Source: Spongiibacter marinus
Lineage (GTDB): Bacteria > Pseudomonadota > Gammaproteobacteria > Pseudomonadales > Spongiibacteraceae
Assembly: GCF_016906995.1 (NCBI RefSeq)
Contig: NZ_JAFBBD010000011.1
Location: 1-64,000 of the forward strand
Direction of reading: 5' to 3'
DNA: 64,000 nt
The position numbers were made by a program, and so were the translations under genes. The notes below the pieces were generated by a model. It ran no database searches, was not told where the DNA came from, and was given only the letters and a program-made list of their open reading frames with translations. Position 1 is the stretch's first letter. Every line of letters starts with the position of its first letter. This document shows positions 9,806 to 17,991 of the stretch, piece after piece.

Positions 9806-10255
9806 ATGAAAATATTAAAGGTCTTACTGATTTGCTTTGCTTTTTTTTCATGGAAAGTGCCTGCATTGGCTCTTGAAGTGCCAATTTTAGGATCCTTAAC
9901 AGTTGGGAACCAGGGGCAGGGCCTGGCTGCGATACTTCCTGCTACTTCAGTTTTGATCGGGGACAACAATATAGTCGACAAAGTGTTGTTTAATGAAAAT
10001 CTTACTGTGTTGTCGAGTTTGCCAATTGTTGGTAGTCTGCCGCCCCTAGATGGTCGTGGCCTTCCGGTGGTTGGCGGAGTAGAAGAGGCCGTTAACATCG
10101 TTAATGGGCTTTTGGGGGTTGTGTTAATAACCCCAGTTTTGAGTGATGGTGACATAGCTATATTAGATGGCGCAGGAGTTTATAATCTTTTACTGGGCGG
10201 TAATATACTGCCGAGTTCGGATTTCCTTGCTCTAGATGCGGTGCTGGAGAACTAG
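9806..10255 (+). CDS. Small secreted hydrophobic protein of unknown function
   Basis: I do not recognise this 149-residue protein. It begins with a clear signal peptide (basic MKILK, hydrophobic core, cleavage near ALA at about residue 23). The mature part is rich in Gly, Leu, Val and Pro, with a loosely repeated P-hydrophobic-hydrophobic-G-S/G motif (PILGSL, PIVGSLPPL, LPVVGG). It contains no cysteine after the signal peptide and no long membrane helix. GAGAGGTG precedes the ATG at good spacing, and the gene starts 29 bases after the TonB receptor stop, so the pair is probably co-transcribed. A periplasmic or surface partner of the receptor is the simplest inference. It could instead be a structural or matrix protein. 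Confidence 0.7.
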   Translation: MKILKVLLICFAFFSWKVPALALEVPILGSLTVGNQGQGLAAILPATSVLIGDNNIVDKVLFNENLTVLSSLPIVGSLPPLDGRGLPVVGGVEEAVNIVNGLLGVVLITPVLSDGDIAILDGAGVYNLLLGGNILPSSDFLALDAVLEN

Positions 10256-10893
10256 AGGCGCGGCAGTTTGAGTGTGAATGGATTTAGCGCTATAAGCAGA
10301 AATTTATCACCAGCTTCTACGAGGAAGGTCGGCCGAGATGTAGTGTGTTAGGCTGAATACTTTCGGGTAATCGTGCGAGGGTTAGCAATACCAATAAAAG
10401 GTAAACGTATGCCAGAAATACGGTTTTACCGAGCTAACCTTCGCCACTATAGTAGTGGCAAATTAGTTCAGACAAATCGTCGTTTGGATTAAACGCACTC
10501 GTTCGCAATGCTAAAACATCAAGAAAGCGTTGGGCCAAACCCGAACCCAAACTTTTACTAACGCGGTACCATGCCTGGGTTTGACCGTAAACTGCGCTAA
10601 GCATTGATGCGGTTTTAGTCGTCTCTCGAATATTCATCCCGAGGTGGAGGTGAGCCACGATTTTCGTTATGTTTTATATTGTTAGTATATGTCTGCTGTC
10701 ATGTCGTAGTCCGCATAGGAAAACCCCTGACATTAGGTTTAGCAGAGTTTTCTACTATGAACGACTGGGTTTTGGGTGTGCTTGCTAAATAGCGGAAAGG
10801 TCAGTCACTGCAGGTACAGTATTCAGTCGTAATGCCCGCGCGCGTCTCGATTAGCAAAAGCAGTGGGATCGGTAGCTATAATCGTTGATTGTC
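10256..10893. other. Intergenic, no gene recognised
   Basis: This 640-base stretch lies between the convergent small-secreted-protein gene and the hydrolase gene. One minus-strand frame of 74 codons (10434-10658) has a methionine start but no recognisable domain and no good ribosome binding site. I treat it as unsupported. Confidence 0.35.
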
Positions 10894-11766
10894 TTACTTT
10901 TGCGAAACAAGACGATGAATGGCGGCGCGTACTGTATCGCTTTTTTCCATCGGAAGAAAATGGGTCGTATCCTCGATCACTTTAACGTCTGCGGAAGGTA
11001 GTAAGGTTTGCAAGCGTTCGCGTGCGGCTAACGAGAAAGTTGATCCTCGCTCCCCGGACAAAGCGACTACTGGGCAACGTAACTGGCGAATACCAGGCCA
11101 TGGATTGTGTTCAGTCTGAGCAAAGGTGGTGCTCTCCCACTCCGGCGAGCAAGCAAGGCGTATGTGATCCTCGTGATCCATGAAAGCAAAGCGAACATAG
11201 GCCTCTAGCCAGGTATCAGGCCAAGTTTTGAAAATACCTCTGCCACGGTAGTGATTCACCGCAGCTTCGTGCGACTCAAAGACTGCGCGCCGACGCGCAG
11301 CTCCCGCAGCAAGCGCTAGGCGTTGTGACCTGCGCAGCCGTTTGGCGAGCCACATCTCCAGACCCTGTTTTCTATCCATAATTACAGGCTCCGCAAGAAT
11401 CAATCCGAGCACTTTCTCTGGGCGACGGGCCGCGGCCATGATGCTTGCGGTTCCACCGATTGAATGGCCGGCCAACCAAATCGGTGTATCGAGGTGATCC
11501 AGTAGCGTAGTTAAATCCTGATAGTAGGTTTCCCATCCGCGGAATGTCGATGCTTCTGCTGCATTGGCACTGAATCCATGACCTCTCATGTCCCAAGCCA
11601 GGACATTGCATTCGGCCTGAATATCATCAAGGAGTGGCTGGTATAGGCGACCATGAAATCCCGTAGCGTGTGCCCAGTGAAGCATTGGGCGCGATTGAGA
11701 CTGTGGCCAGCGCCAGAATGTGATTGCTTGTCCGTCTGTAGCTTGAAATTCGCTTCGCCGAGGCAT
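10894..11766 (-). CDS. Alpha/beta-fold hydrolase
   Basis: This 290-residue cytoplasmic serine hydrolase has a nucleophile elbow GHSIGG (about residues 96-101), an oxyanion-region motif HATGFHG near residue 33, a WDMRGHG strand-turn near 58, and a catalytic His in DTTHFLPME near 265. The substrate is not evident; the family includes esterases, lipases and haloperoxidase-like enzymes. It is the last gene of a tight minus-strand operon, seven bases after a thioesterase-like gene, and the operon diverges from a TetR regulator. The company of two hotdog proteins suggests work on acyl-CoA or ester intermediates. Confidence 0.85.
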   Translation of the reverse strand: MPRRSEFQATDGQAITFWRWPQSQSRPMLHWAHATGFHGRLYQPLLDDIQAECNVLAWDMRGHGFSANAAEASTFRGWETYYQDLTTLLDHLDTPIWLAGHSIGGTASIMAAARRPEKVLGLILAEPVIMDRKQGLEMWLAKRLRRSQRLALAAGAARRRAVFESHEAAVNHYRGRGIFKTWPDTWLEAYVRFAFMDHEDHIRLACSPEWESTTFAQTEHNPWPGIRQLRCPVVALSGERGSTFSLAARERLQTLLPSADVKVIEDTTHFLPMEKSDTVRAAIHRLVSQK

Positions 11767-11773
11767 GGTCTGT

Positions 11774-12265
11774 CTACTGCTCCTGAGCTTCTGTATTCGT
11801 GGCGACTACTGCCGGGAGTAACAGCTGGACTCGTCCGCTGGCAATCGGTGCAGCCCTATTGTCTTGCCAACACATTACCTCGACCAGGCTTGTTCGCCTG
11901 CCTTGTCGAATAATTTCTGCGCTGGCGAAAGTCGGAAGGATAGCCGCGGAGCGCAAATAGTTAATGTGGCTGTCTAGAATGCGTGGGCAACGGTGGTCTT
12001 TATCTCGACGTTGAGCAGCCGTCCGTGCGGTCAGCTCGATTAGTGCGGCTAGAACGCCGCCATGGAGCGCGGGTAGCTTAAAGTTGCCGATCAATGCCTC
12101 ACGATAGGGCAAATGAATTAAGACTCCTCCATTGTCAGTTTGGGCCTGAAGCCCAAGATGCCGGGCATACGGAATGCGTTCCAGTAAGCCTTGCCAGGCT
12201 AAGCACTCGTCGGGGCTATTGGCGGCGCCAGCGGCCTGGTGTTTCGAATTACCGGTAGTGCACAT
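11774..12265 (-). CDS. PaaI-type hotdog thioesterase
   Basis: The 163-residue protein fits the PaaI/YdiI hotdog acyl-CoA thioesterase group. It has the helix motif LHGGVLAALIELTA (about residues 70-83), followed by strands with ILDSHINYLRSA and ASAEIIRQGRRTSLVEV. Such enzymes hydrolyse acyl- or aryl-CoA esters in the cytoplasm, usually as tetramers. It lies in a three-gene operon, eight bases after a second hotdog gene and seven before the hydrolase gene. The two hotdog genes are diverged paralogues and could form a heteromeric enzyme, though that is speculation. Confidence 0.85.
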   Translation of the reverse strand: MCTTGNSKHQAAGAANSPDECLAWQGLLERIPYARHLGLQAQTDNGGVLIHLPYREALIGNFKLPALHGGVLAALIELTARTAAQRRDKDHRCPRILDSHINYLRSAAILPTFASAEIIRQGRRTSLVEVMCWQDNRAAPIASGRVQLLLPAVVATNTEAQEQ

Positions 12266-12273
12266 ACATCCCC

Positions 12274-12747
12274 CTAGGCGCGTTCATTTGCTAGAATTCT
12301 TCCACCTAGAGTGTTGCGCATAAAGGTTGCATTCGCTGTCGCCAGTAGCTCATGGCAGCCTTCGTGGAAAATGTCGCAATGAATGAATGCGACCTCCTCT
12401 GTTAACTTGGGGCAGGTTGCTACCGCCAATAGGGCGCGATCGCCCTTGGCTGGTTGAAAATAATCCACCCGTAAATCTAGCGTGGCAATTGGTGACGAAT
12501 CCCTTGCCTCTGCAAGCACGGCTAACCCGCTGGCTGAGTCTGCCAGGGAGTAAAGCACACTGGCGCAGAATTCCTCGGTATTATCGTCGACGAACAACCG
12601 CGGGTTGGGCGGCAAGCGAATACATGCTTGGTTTTTGGTGATAGAGATAATCTGCATGCCCAGATCCCTGCTGTGAGGGACTTGTTCGGTAAACTGCCAA
12701 GCTATCGCTGTGGCTGAATTCCACTGATTATGCTTCGAATCTGTCAT
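12274..12747 (-). CDS. PaaI-type hotdog thioesterase
   Basis: This 157-residue hotdog-fold protein contains IRLPPNPRLFVDDNTEEF and a central helix FCASVLYSLADSASGLAVLAE, followed by the strand motif ATLDLRVDYFQPA. The central helix lacks the usual HGG-type start seen in its neighbour (VDDNTEEF instead), so its active site may differ or be lost. It is the first gene of the operon. Its promoter region contains the 22-base palindrome at 12862-12883, so the divergent TetR protein probably represses it. Confidence 0.8.
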   Translation of the reverse strand: MTDSKHNQWNSATAIAWQFTEQVPHSRDLGMQIISITKNQACIRLPPNPRLFVDDNTEEFCASVLYSLADSASGLAVLAEARDSSPIATLDLRVDYFQPAKGDRALLAVATCPKLTEEVAFIHCDIFHEGCHELLATANATFMRNTLGGRILANERA

Positions 12748-12861
12748 TTAGGATTTCGCAGCTTGCTCTATATTTCTAACTGGTTAGCGTTGGCGGGAAT
12801 CGCTACTTTTTCATTGGTCATTGTCATCGCATTGACAGCCCGCATATCATTCGTGTCTAAT

Positions 12862-12883
12862 TTTGGTTGGTTAACCAACCAAA
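12862..12883. promoter_or_regulatory. Perfect palindromic TetR-type operator
   Basis: The core TTGGTTGGTTAACCAACCAA (12863-12882) is a perfect palindrome that extends by one more pair on each side. It lies 115 bases upstream of the first thioesterase gene and 113 bases upstream of the divergent TetR gene. Size and position match operators bound by TetR-family repressors. Autoregulation and control of the thioesterase/hydrolase operon are inferred. Confidence 0.8.
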
Positions 12884-12996
12884 GGTCAAGGTTTTTTATG
12901 TGTTATTAGCGGATCACCAGTTTTATGAAGTACGATCGAGGCGACGAGGCACTACTACGAATAATAATCTAAATTGCTCAAGGGTTTGTTATAGCC

Positions 12997-13611
12997 ATGG
13001 TTAACAGACAGATTTTTTCCGCGGGAAAGCTAGGCGATAAGAGCGATGTTTTGACTCATGCAGCTCGACTTTTTCGTGAGAAAGGGTTCGAGAAGACTTC
13101 GCTTAAAGAAATTGCGGAAGCCTGCAGCATGCTTCCTGGGAGTTTGCATTATCGGTACAAGACTAAGGAGGCCCTCCTTGTCGAGCTGATGCGTTGGGGA
13201 ATTGACTTAGTGTCTTCTGAGGTCGAGTCGGCGTACGAGAGCTCTGATGACCCGGCAGAGCAATTGCGACTTTGCATCAATGCGCATTTGCGAGCCTTGT
13301 TGGTGGACTCGGACGCGGTTTACGTGCTGCTGTTTGAGTGGCGAGCGCTGCGTCCGGAGGCTCGCAAAGATGTCATCGACCTGCGTGACCAATACGAATC
13401 CCTGTGGTCAAGAATCATTGAAAACACGGTTGAAAACGGCGTAACACGGAAGAATATCGATCACCGTTTGCTCCGACTCTTCGGGCTTGGGGCACTGAAT
13501 TGGGTCGCGACCTGGTTTGACCCAAACGGTGATCATTCGCTGGACGCTATCGGTGACTTTATCTGGCAGATCGCTATCGACGGGGTGGTTAATAAAGGTA
13601 CGCAAACATAG
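12997..13611 (+). CDS. TetR family transcriptional regulator
   Basis: The 204-residue protein has an N-terminal TetR helix-turn-helix (about residues 20-66), with HAARLFREKGFEKTSLKEIA and then GSLHYRYKTKEALLVELM. It is followed by a helical ligand-binding domain containing FEWRALRPEARKDV, a feature of the TetR_C subfamily found in acyl-CoA-responsive regulators. It is divergent from the thioesterase/hydrolase operon and shares the intergenic region with the perfect palindrome. An acyl-CoA or related ligand is plausible but unproven. Confidence 0.9.
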   Translation: MVNRQIFSAGKLGDKSDVLTHAARLFREKGFEKTSLKEIAEACSMLPGSLHYRYKTKEALLVELMRWGIDLVSSEVESAYESSDDPAEQLRLCINAHLRALLVDSDAVYVLLFEWRALRPEARKDVIDLRDQYESLWSRIIENTVENGVTRKNIDHRLLRLFGLGALNWVATWFDPNGDHSLDAIGDFIWQIAIDGVVNKGTQT

Positions 13612-13669
13612 TATCTGGCTATGCAGGCGCCGGAGCTGTATAGGGCCGCCCGTGAGGGCGATGCGAGGT

Positions 13670-14713
13670 TTATGCTCTACCACTTCTCCTGATTTGCTCA
13701 GGTGGTCGGCCAAACCAGCGCTTGCAGGCACGCCTGAAATTGGCTCCGTCGTGATAGTTCATCAACGCGGCAATGGCCTCGATGGACAATTGGGTATTTA
13801 GTAGGTAGCTCGCTGCTTGCTGAGACAGAATCTCGTCGCGAATTTCGCGAAAGCTAGTGCACTCCTTTTTGAGCTTACGTGCGAGTGTGCGTTTGCTCAT
13901 AAATAATGAAGCTGCGGCCTCATTTTCACTTAGCGTTCCCGGCGGTCGGGATAACATCATTTTCTTCAACCGCGTCTGATAGGTGGGTTGATCAGACTGA
14001 AGCTGCGCAAGCATGACTTCACACTGCTGTAAGGCGAGACGATAATTTTCGTGGTTGGCAGAGGCGTTGGGTTCCCGACACAATGACATCGGAAATCTCA
14101 ATTTTAGCTGTTCGCAGCCAAAGTTAATACGCCCGGACAAGAATTCCGGATATATCGAATGGTATTCGGGCTTAGGATGAGCGAAGAATATTTCTGCACC
14201 GTGCAAGGGCCGGCCAATCATGAATTCGCCGAATTCGAAAAGTGCCTTGACCATCACATCCGCTAGGCACCGCTGTATGTTGTCGTCTAGGGCCTCCTGA
14301 AAGTCTAGAGTACATTCAAGATGCTCACCGACTTCCTGCAAACGTAGTTCAGTGAAGCTCGCGCGAGTAGGCAGGTATACATGAATCGCTTGAAGCGCAG
14401 TGAGGAAGTTGGGGCTGCTGTAGGCAACAAATCCCATCGTTCCATGAGTTGCTGGGGTCAGTCGCTTGCCAAGCAGTAACCCTAATTCAGGCTGGTTGGA
14501 TAGTTCCATAGCGTTGTGTAAGATACGGATCTGCTGTTCGATAGTTATCAGGCTATCGTCTGCCAAAAACTGCGTTATTCCGATGCCAGTGCCCCTTAGT
14601 AGTAGTGGTAATTGTTTGGCGGTCAAACCAAGCTCGCGGGCTATCAGTCGCGAATAATTCGATGGGACATCGCTTCTGCGGCGTTGCGAACCCTCTAATT
14701 CTTGCGCTACCAC
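13670..14713 (-). CDS. AraC family regulator, divergent from ferredoxin-CYP153
   Basis: This 347-residue AraC-type activator has an arabinose-binding-like sensor domain (about residues 25-220, including GFVAYSSPNFLTALQAIHVY) and a C-terminal helix-turn-helix pair (about 255-340, including LFMSKRTLARKLKKE and FRRACKRWFGRPP). It is transcribed away from the ferredoxin-CYP153 operon, the usual layout for CYP153 regulators, so it probably activates that operon in response to alkanes. It is clearly paralogous to the AraC gene at 26219-27226: shared blocks include ARELGL/ARELNL, FVAYSSP/LLAYSSP and YLPTR. Confidence 0.92.
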   Translation of the reverse strand: MVAQELEGSQRRRSDVPSNYSRLIARELGLTAKQLPLLLRGTGIGITQFLADDSLITIEQQIRILHNAMELSNQPELGLLLGKRLTPATHGTMGFVAYSSPNFLTALQAIHVYLPTRASFTELRLQEVGEHLECTLDFQEALDDNIQRCLADVMVKALFEFGEFMIGRPLHGAEIFFAHPKPEYHSIYPEFLSGRINFGCEQLKLRFPMSLCREPNASANHENYRLALQQCEVMLAQLQSDQPTYQTRLKKMMLSRPPGTLSENEAAASLFMSKRTLARKLKKECTSFREIRDEILSQQAASYLLNTQLSIEAIAALMNYHDGANFRRACKRWFGRPPEQIRRSGRA

Positions 14714-14845
14714 TGTTAGTTCTCCTTCCGATAAAGCAGATACATTGTGTCCTAAAATGACCCGGGTTTGTCAAGAAATGACCTGACGCCTGTGTTGTGA
14801 TAAAGCGAAAATTATTATCTCAAAACAACTCGCAGGAGAAGGATA

Positions 14846-15166
14846 TTGGGCAAGGTTACATTTATAGAGCACGATCAAACCAAACATGTCGCTGAGTTCA
14901 AGCATGGTTCCTCGCTAATGCAAATTGCCGTAGACAATGCTATTCCTGGCATCGACGGTGATTGTGGAGGAGAGTGCGCTTGTGGCACTTGCCACGTCAT
15001 TATCGCAGACGAATGGTTCAGCAAGACCGGTGTGCCTAATGAAGAAGAGGAGCAGATGCTGTCGATGACACCTGAGCGAGCCAGTACGTCGCGCCTGGGC
15101 TGCCAGGTGATTGCTACTGACGCGATGGACGGCATTTTCGTCTATTTACCCGAGTTCCAAATGTGA
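14846..15166 (+). CDS. [2Fe-2S] ferredoxin, electron donor to CYP153
   Basis: This 106-residue adrenodoxin/putidaredoxin-type ferredoxin has cluster ligands in DCGGECACGTCH (about 40-51) and a last cysteine in RLGCQVIAT (about 86). It ends with LPEFQM, a tail shared with the second ferredoxin at 25.7 kb. The start is a TTG preceded by AGGAGAA at good spacing; no ATG fits the conserved N-terminus GKVTFIEHD. It lies 14 bases before the P450 ATG, so the two are translated together. A ferredoxin reductase, usually present in CYP153 operons, is absent here. Confidence 0.93.
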   Translation: MGKVTFIEHDQTKHVAEFKHGSSLMQIAVDNAIPGIDGDCGGECACGTCHVIIADEWFSKTGVPNEEEEQMLSMTPERASTSRLGCQVIATDAMDGIFVYLPEFQM

Positions 15167-15180
15167 GCATAGGAGAGCGC

Positions 15181-16599
15181 ATGTCAACAATATCCAAAAC
15201 GCTTTACGATATTCAGTCCCATGTGATTAATGCTACATCCAAAATCGTGCCGATGCACAGGCAAATTCACGGGCTTAAACTATTGATGGGTGCTAAAAAG
15301 AAAGCCTTCGGTACACGCCGCCCGGTACCTGAATTTGTTGAGTCAGCGATTCCGGACGTAAACACGCTCGCCCTAGAGGATATCGATGTCAGCAATCCAT
15401 TTCTATATAGGCAGGATCAGTGGCGCGCTTATTTCAAACGGTTGCGTGATGAGGCTCCGGTTCATTACCAAAAGAAGAGTCCTTTTGGTCCTTTCTGGTC
15501 GGTAACTCGATATGAAGACATCATGTTTGTAGATAAAAGGCACGACCTGTTTTCCGCCGAGCCGCAGATTATTCTGGGTGACCCTCCGGAGGGGCTGTCG
15601 GTGGAGATGTTTATAGCGATGGATCCGCCAAAGCACGATGTGCAGCGCAGCTCGGTCCAGGGAGTGGTCGCACCGAAAAATTTAAAGGAATTGGAAGATT
15701 TAATTCGATCTCGTACCAAAGATGTACTTGATAGCTTGCCCTTGGAAAAACCTTTCAACTGGGTACCCATGGTATCAAAGGAGCTGACGGGTCGAATGCT
15801 TGCAACACTGTTGGACTTTCCTTATGAAGAACGTCACAAGTTAGTTGAATGGTCGGACCGTATGGCTGGTGCGGCATCAGCGACTGGTGGCGAGTTTGCT
15901 GATGAAGGGTCAATGTTTGATGCTGCAGCAGACATGGCAAGATCCTTTTCCAAGCTTTGGCGGGATAAGGAGGCCCGGCGCGCGGCGGGGGAAGAGGCTG
16001 GTTTCGACTTGATCAGCTTGCTACAGAGCAACGAAGACACTAAAGATCTTATCAATCGCCCGATGGAGTTTATTGGCAACCTGACGCTACTTATCGTTGG
16101 TGGCAATGACACTACTCGTAACTCAATGAGTGGTGGTTTAGTGGCCATGAAAAAATTCCCTCAAGAATTTAAAAAGCTGAAGGCAAAGCCGGAGCTGATT
16201 CCTAACATGGTATCGGAAATCATTCGTTGGCAAACTCCGCTGGCTTACATGCGCAGAATCGCGAAGCAGGATGTTGAGTTGGGCGGAGATACCATCAAAA
16301 AGGGTGACCGTGTAGTAATGTGGTATGCTTCGGGTAATCGGGACGAACGAAAGTTCGAAAACCCAGATGATTTTGTCATTGATCGCAGAGATGCGCGGAA
16401 TCACATGTCGTTTGGATACGGAGTTCACCGTTGTATGGGTAACCGTCTAGCTGAATTACAGCTCCGCATTCTCTGGGAAGAGCTTCTTAAACGTTTTGAT
16501 AAAATCGAAGTAGTTGCCGAGCCTGAGTTGGTTCAGTCAAACTTCGTACGCGGCTATTCAGAACTTATGGTTAAGCTATCCCCAAAAAACGACAGTTGA
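15181..16599 (+). CDS. Cytochrome P450 CYP153 family alkane hydroxylase
   Basis: CYP153 enzymes hydroxylate medium-chain alkanes at the terminal carbon in the cytoplasm. This 472-residue protein shows the I-helix oxygen-binding motif GGNDTTRNS (about residue 304), the K-helix ExxR in SEIIRWQTP (about 345), and the heme-binding loop FGYGVHRCMGNRLAE (about 410-424). The N-terminal half carries the family-like blocks LRDEAPVHY and AMDPPKHDVQR. A GTG overlapping the ferredoxin stop lies upstream, but AGGAGA five bases before the ATG at 15181 favours that start. It is co-transcribed with the preceding ferredoxin and probably activated by the divergent AraC protein. Confidence 0.95.
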   Translation: MSTISKTLYDIQSHVINATSKIVPMHRQIHGLKLLMGAKKKAFGTRRPVPEFVESAIPDVNTLALEDIDVSNPFLYRQDQWRAYFKRLRDEAPVHYQKKSPFGPFWSVTRYEDIMFVDKRHDLFSAEPQIILGDPPEGLSVEMFIAMDPPKHDVQRSSVQGVVAPKNLKELEDLIRSRTKDVLDSLPLEKPFNWVPMVSKELTGRMLATLLDFPYEERHKLVEWSDRMAGAASATGGEFADEGSMFDAAADMARSFSKLWRDKEARRAAGEEAGFDLISLLQSNEDTKDLINRPMEFIGNLTLLIVGGNDTTRNSMSGGLVAMKKFPQEFKKLKAKPELIPNMVSEIIRWQTPLAYMRRIAKQDVELGGDTIKKGDRVVMWYASGNRDERKFENPDDFVIDRRDARNHMSFGYGVHRCMGNRLAELQLRILWEELLKRFDKIEVVAEPELVQSNFVRGYSELMVKLSPKNDS

Positions 16600-16656
16600 C
16601 GGGTATACAGTAAAAATAACTTGAGCTGAAGCGGCTCAGGCGTAGTAGTTCAGACT

Positions 16657-16700
16657 TGACCTGACAGATACCGGTTTATTATCGGGCGTCTGTCAGGTCA
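16657..16700. repeat. 12-base inverted repeat at an IS481 end
   Basis: TGACCTGACAGA (16657-16668) is repeated in inverted form as TCTGTCAGGTCA (16689-16700) with a 20-base spacer. The right copy begins next to the stop of an IS481-type transposase remnant and resembles the TGTCAGGTC ends of that family. The left copy could be a second end facing it, or the pair may simply act as a hairpin after CYP153. Confidence 0.6.
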
Positions 16701-16703
16701 GAC

Positions 16704-16965
16704 TCAGTTTGCGAACTTTTCCTTCCAAATTCGTTTACCATCGAACAGGGTTTTCAGCGGTGTTCTGTCGCAGCACTTCTTGCCCTGAGGGGTTTCTTGA
16801 TTGTCGCAGTAGTCCAGCCAGTTTTCCAAATCAGTCCGGAGCTCTTTGGGTGAAGAGCGAGTTGATAAAATTCCTGTAGTATCGTCCTATAAAGGCGCTC
16901 ACAAATACCTTCGTCTGTGGATGGCGCGGTTTAGTCCGGGAGAGCGAGGCCATTTAAATGGACGA
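16704..16965 (-). pseudogene. IS481-family transposase, C-terminal remnant
   Basis: The minus strand reads TKPRHPQT, then in another frame GICERLYRTILQEFYQLAL, then in a third frame ELRTDLENWLDYCDNQE followed by PLKTLFDGKRIWKEKFAN and a stop. This is the C-terminal third of an IS481-type integrase-fold transposase, where the usual forms are 'TNGICERFHKT' and 'DLDEWMDYYNNERTHQGK'. At least two frameshifts and the missing N-terminus show that it is dead. The inverted repeat at 16657-16700 marks its end. Confidence 0.8.
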
Positions 16966-17099
16966 AGCCTGCAGGTCAAATTTTGGCCTCGGTGGAGCGC
17001 GCAAAACAATCGTTACAGAATTAACCGCATGGACCACGAGTCCACTCCAAGGCCACGCCTTATTAGTTACTCAATGTCAGTATGATGCTCTGTGTAACG

Positions 17100-17978
17100 T
17101 CACTGCATCATCTCAATTAATACCCGTTCTGGCGCTGACAACTCCGTACCATGGCGGTGGGCGCAGCAAAGCTCAACAGAGCCCACGTATTCAATAGGTA
17201 ACAGAGAAAAGCGCGTCAGAAAGTCCGCATTGCTGCGATACGCGCGACCAACAAAGGCAACTGCATCCGTTGCCGCGACCACTTCACAAACTAGTGGAAA
17301 ATAGCCGATGATATGAATCTGGTGGTCGAGGGGAATCTCGGTTTTACCCAGCAGCTTGCTGGTAATCTCTGGCGACCCACCATCGCGTTCAGGCAGCACC
17401 AGAGGATAATCCAGAATTTCCTTAGGAGTAACTTTTTTTAACCTGGCCAGGGGGTGGGAAGCGCGCACAAAGAAACAACCGGCAAAAGGCCTGACCGGAA
17501 TGGTTTTTAGCTCAGAATGCTCCCTCAAGGCCCGGCTTGAACCGATGATCATGTCGGCGTCGCCCGCCCGCAACAGACTCACAGCCCGTTCACTCGCCAC
17601 CGATTTGATTTCGACTTTCAGACGCGGGTAGTACTGCAGCAACTGGGGCAGCGCCGAGTTCAACAAGCTCACCAGGGGTGGCGGGGAAATGCAGAGCCGC
17701 AGCTGGGACTCTCGGTACTCACGAAAGGTTCGGGCATCCGCACTTAACTGATCGATATCTGCCAGAATACGCGACGCCCTGTCGATAATATTGCGCCCCA
17801 ACGCGGTTGCCCGCATACCCCGCGCACGGCGCTCAAACAACGCGAAACCCAGCTCCTTTTCCAGTTCTGCCACGGTGCGGGTCAGACTGGGCTGGGAAAC
17901 ATGAATCGCCTCTGCCGCCGCGCTCATCGACCCATAGCGATCCACTGCAACAATGTAGCGCAGTTTATTAGTGTTCAC
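17100..17978 (-). CDS. LysR family transcriptional regulator
   Basis: The 292-residue protein has the LysR winged helix-turn-helix at residues 1-60 (LRYIVAVDRYGSMSAAAEAI, then VSQPSLTRTVAELEKELG) and a periplasmic-binding-fold effector domain (about 90-290). Translation must start at GTG 17978, since no ATG precedes the conserved N-terminus; a G-rich stretch (GTGGGGGCG) lies just upstream. It is divergent from the storage-lipid operon and is a candidate regulator of it. The MITE at 17992-18264 begins only 13 bases before the start codon, so the native promoter has been displaced or replaced. Confidence 0.9.
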   Translation of the reverse strand: MNTNKLRYIVAVDRYGSMSAAAEAIHVSQPSLTRTVAELEKELGFALFERRARGMRATALGRNIIDRASRILADIDQLSADARTFREYRESQLRLCISPPPLVSLLNSALPQLLQYYPRLKVEIKSVASERAVSLLRAGDADMIIGSSRALREHSELKTIPVRPFAGCFFVRASHPLARLKKVTPKEILDYPLVLPERDGGSPEITSKLLGKTEIPLDHQIHIIGYFPLVCEVVAATDAVAFVGRAYRSNADFLTRFSLLPIEYVGSVELCCAHRHGTELSAPERVLIEMMQ

Positions 17979-17991
17979 ACCGCCCCCACGT

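Noticed and set aside
10434-10658. 74-codon minus-strand frame
   Set aside because: No domain, no good ribosome binding site and no conserved context; not enough to call a gene.
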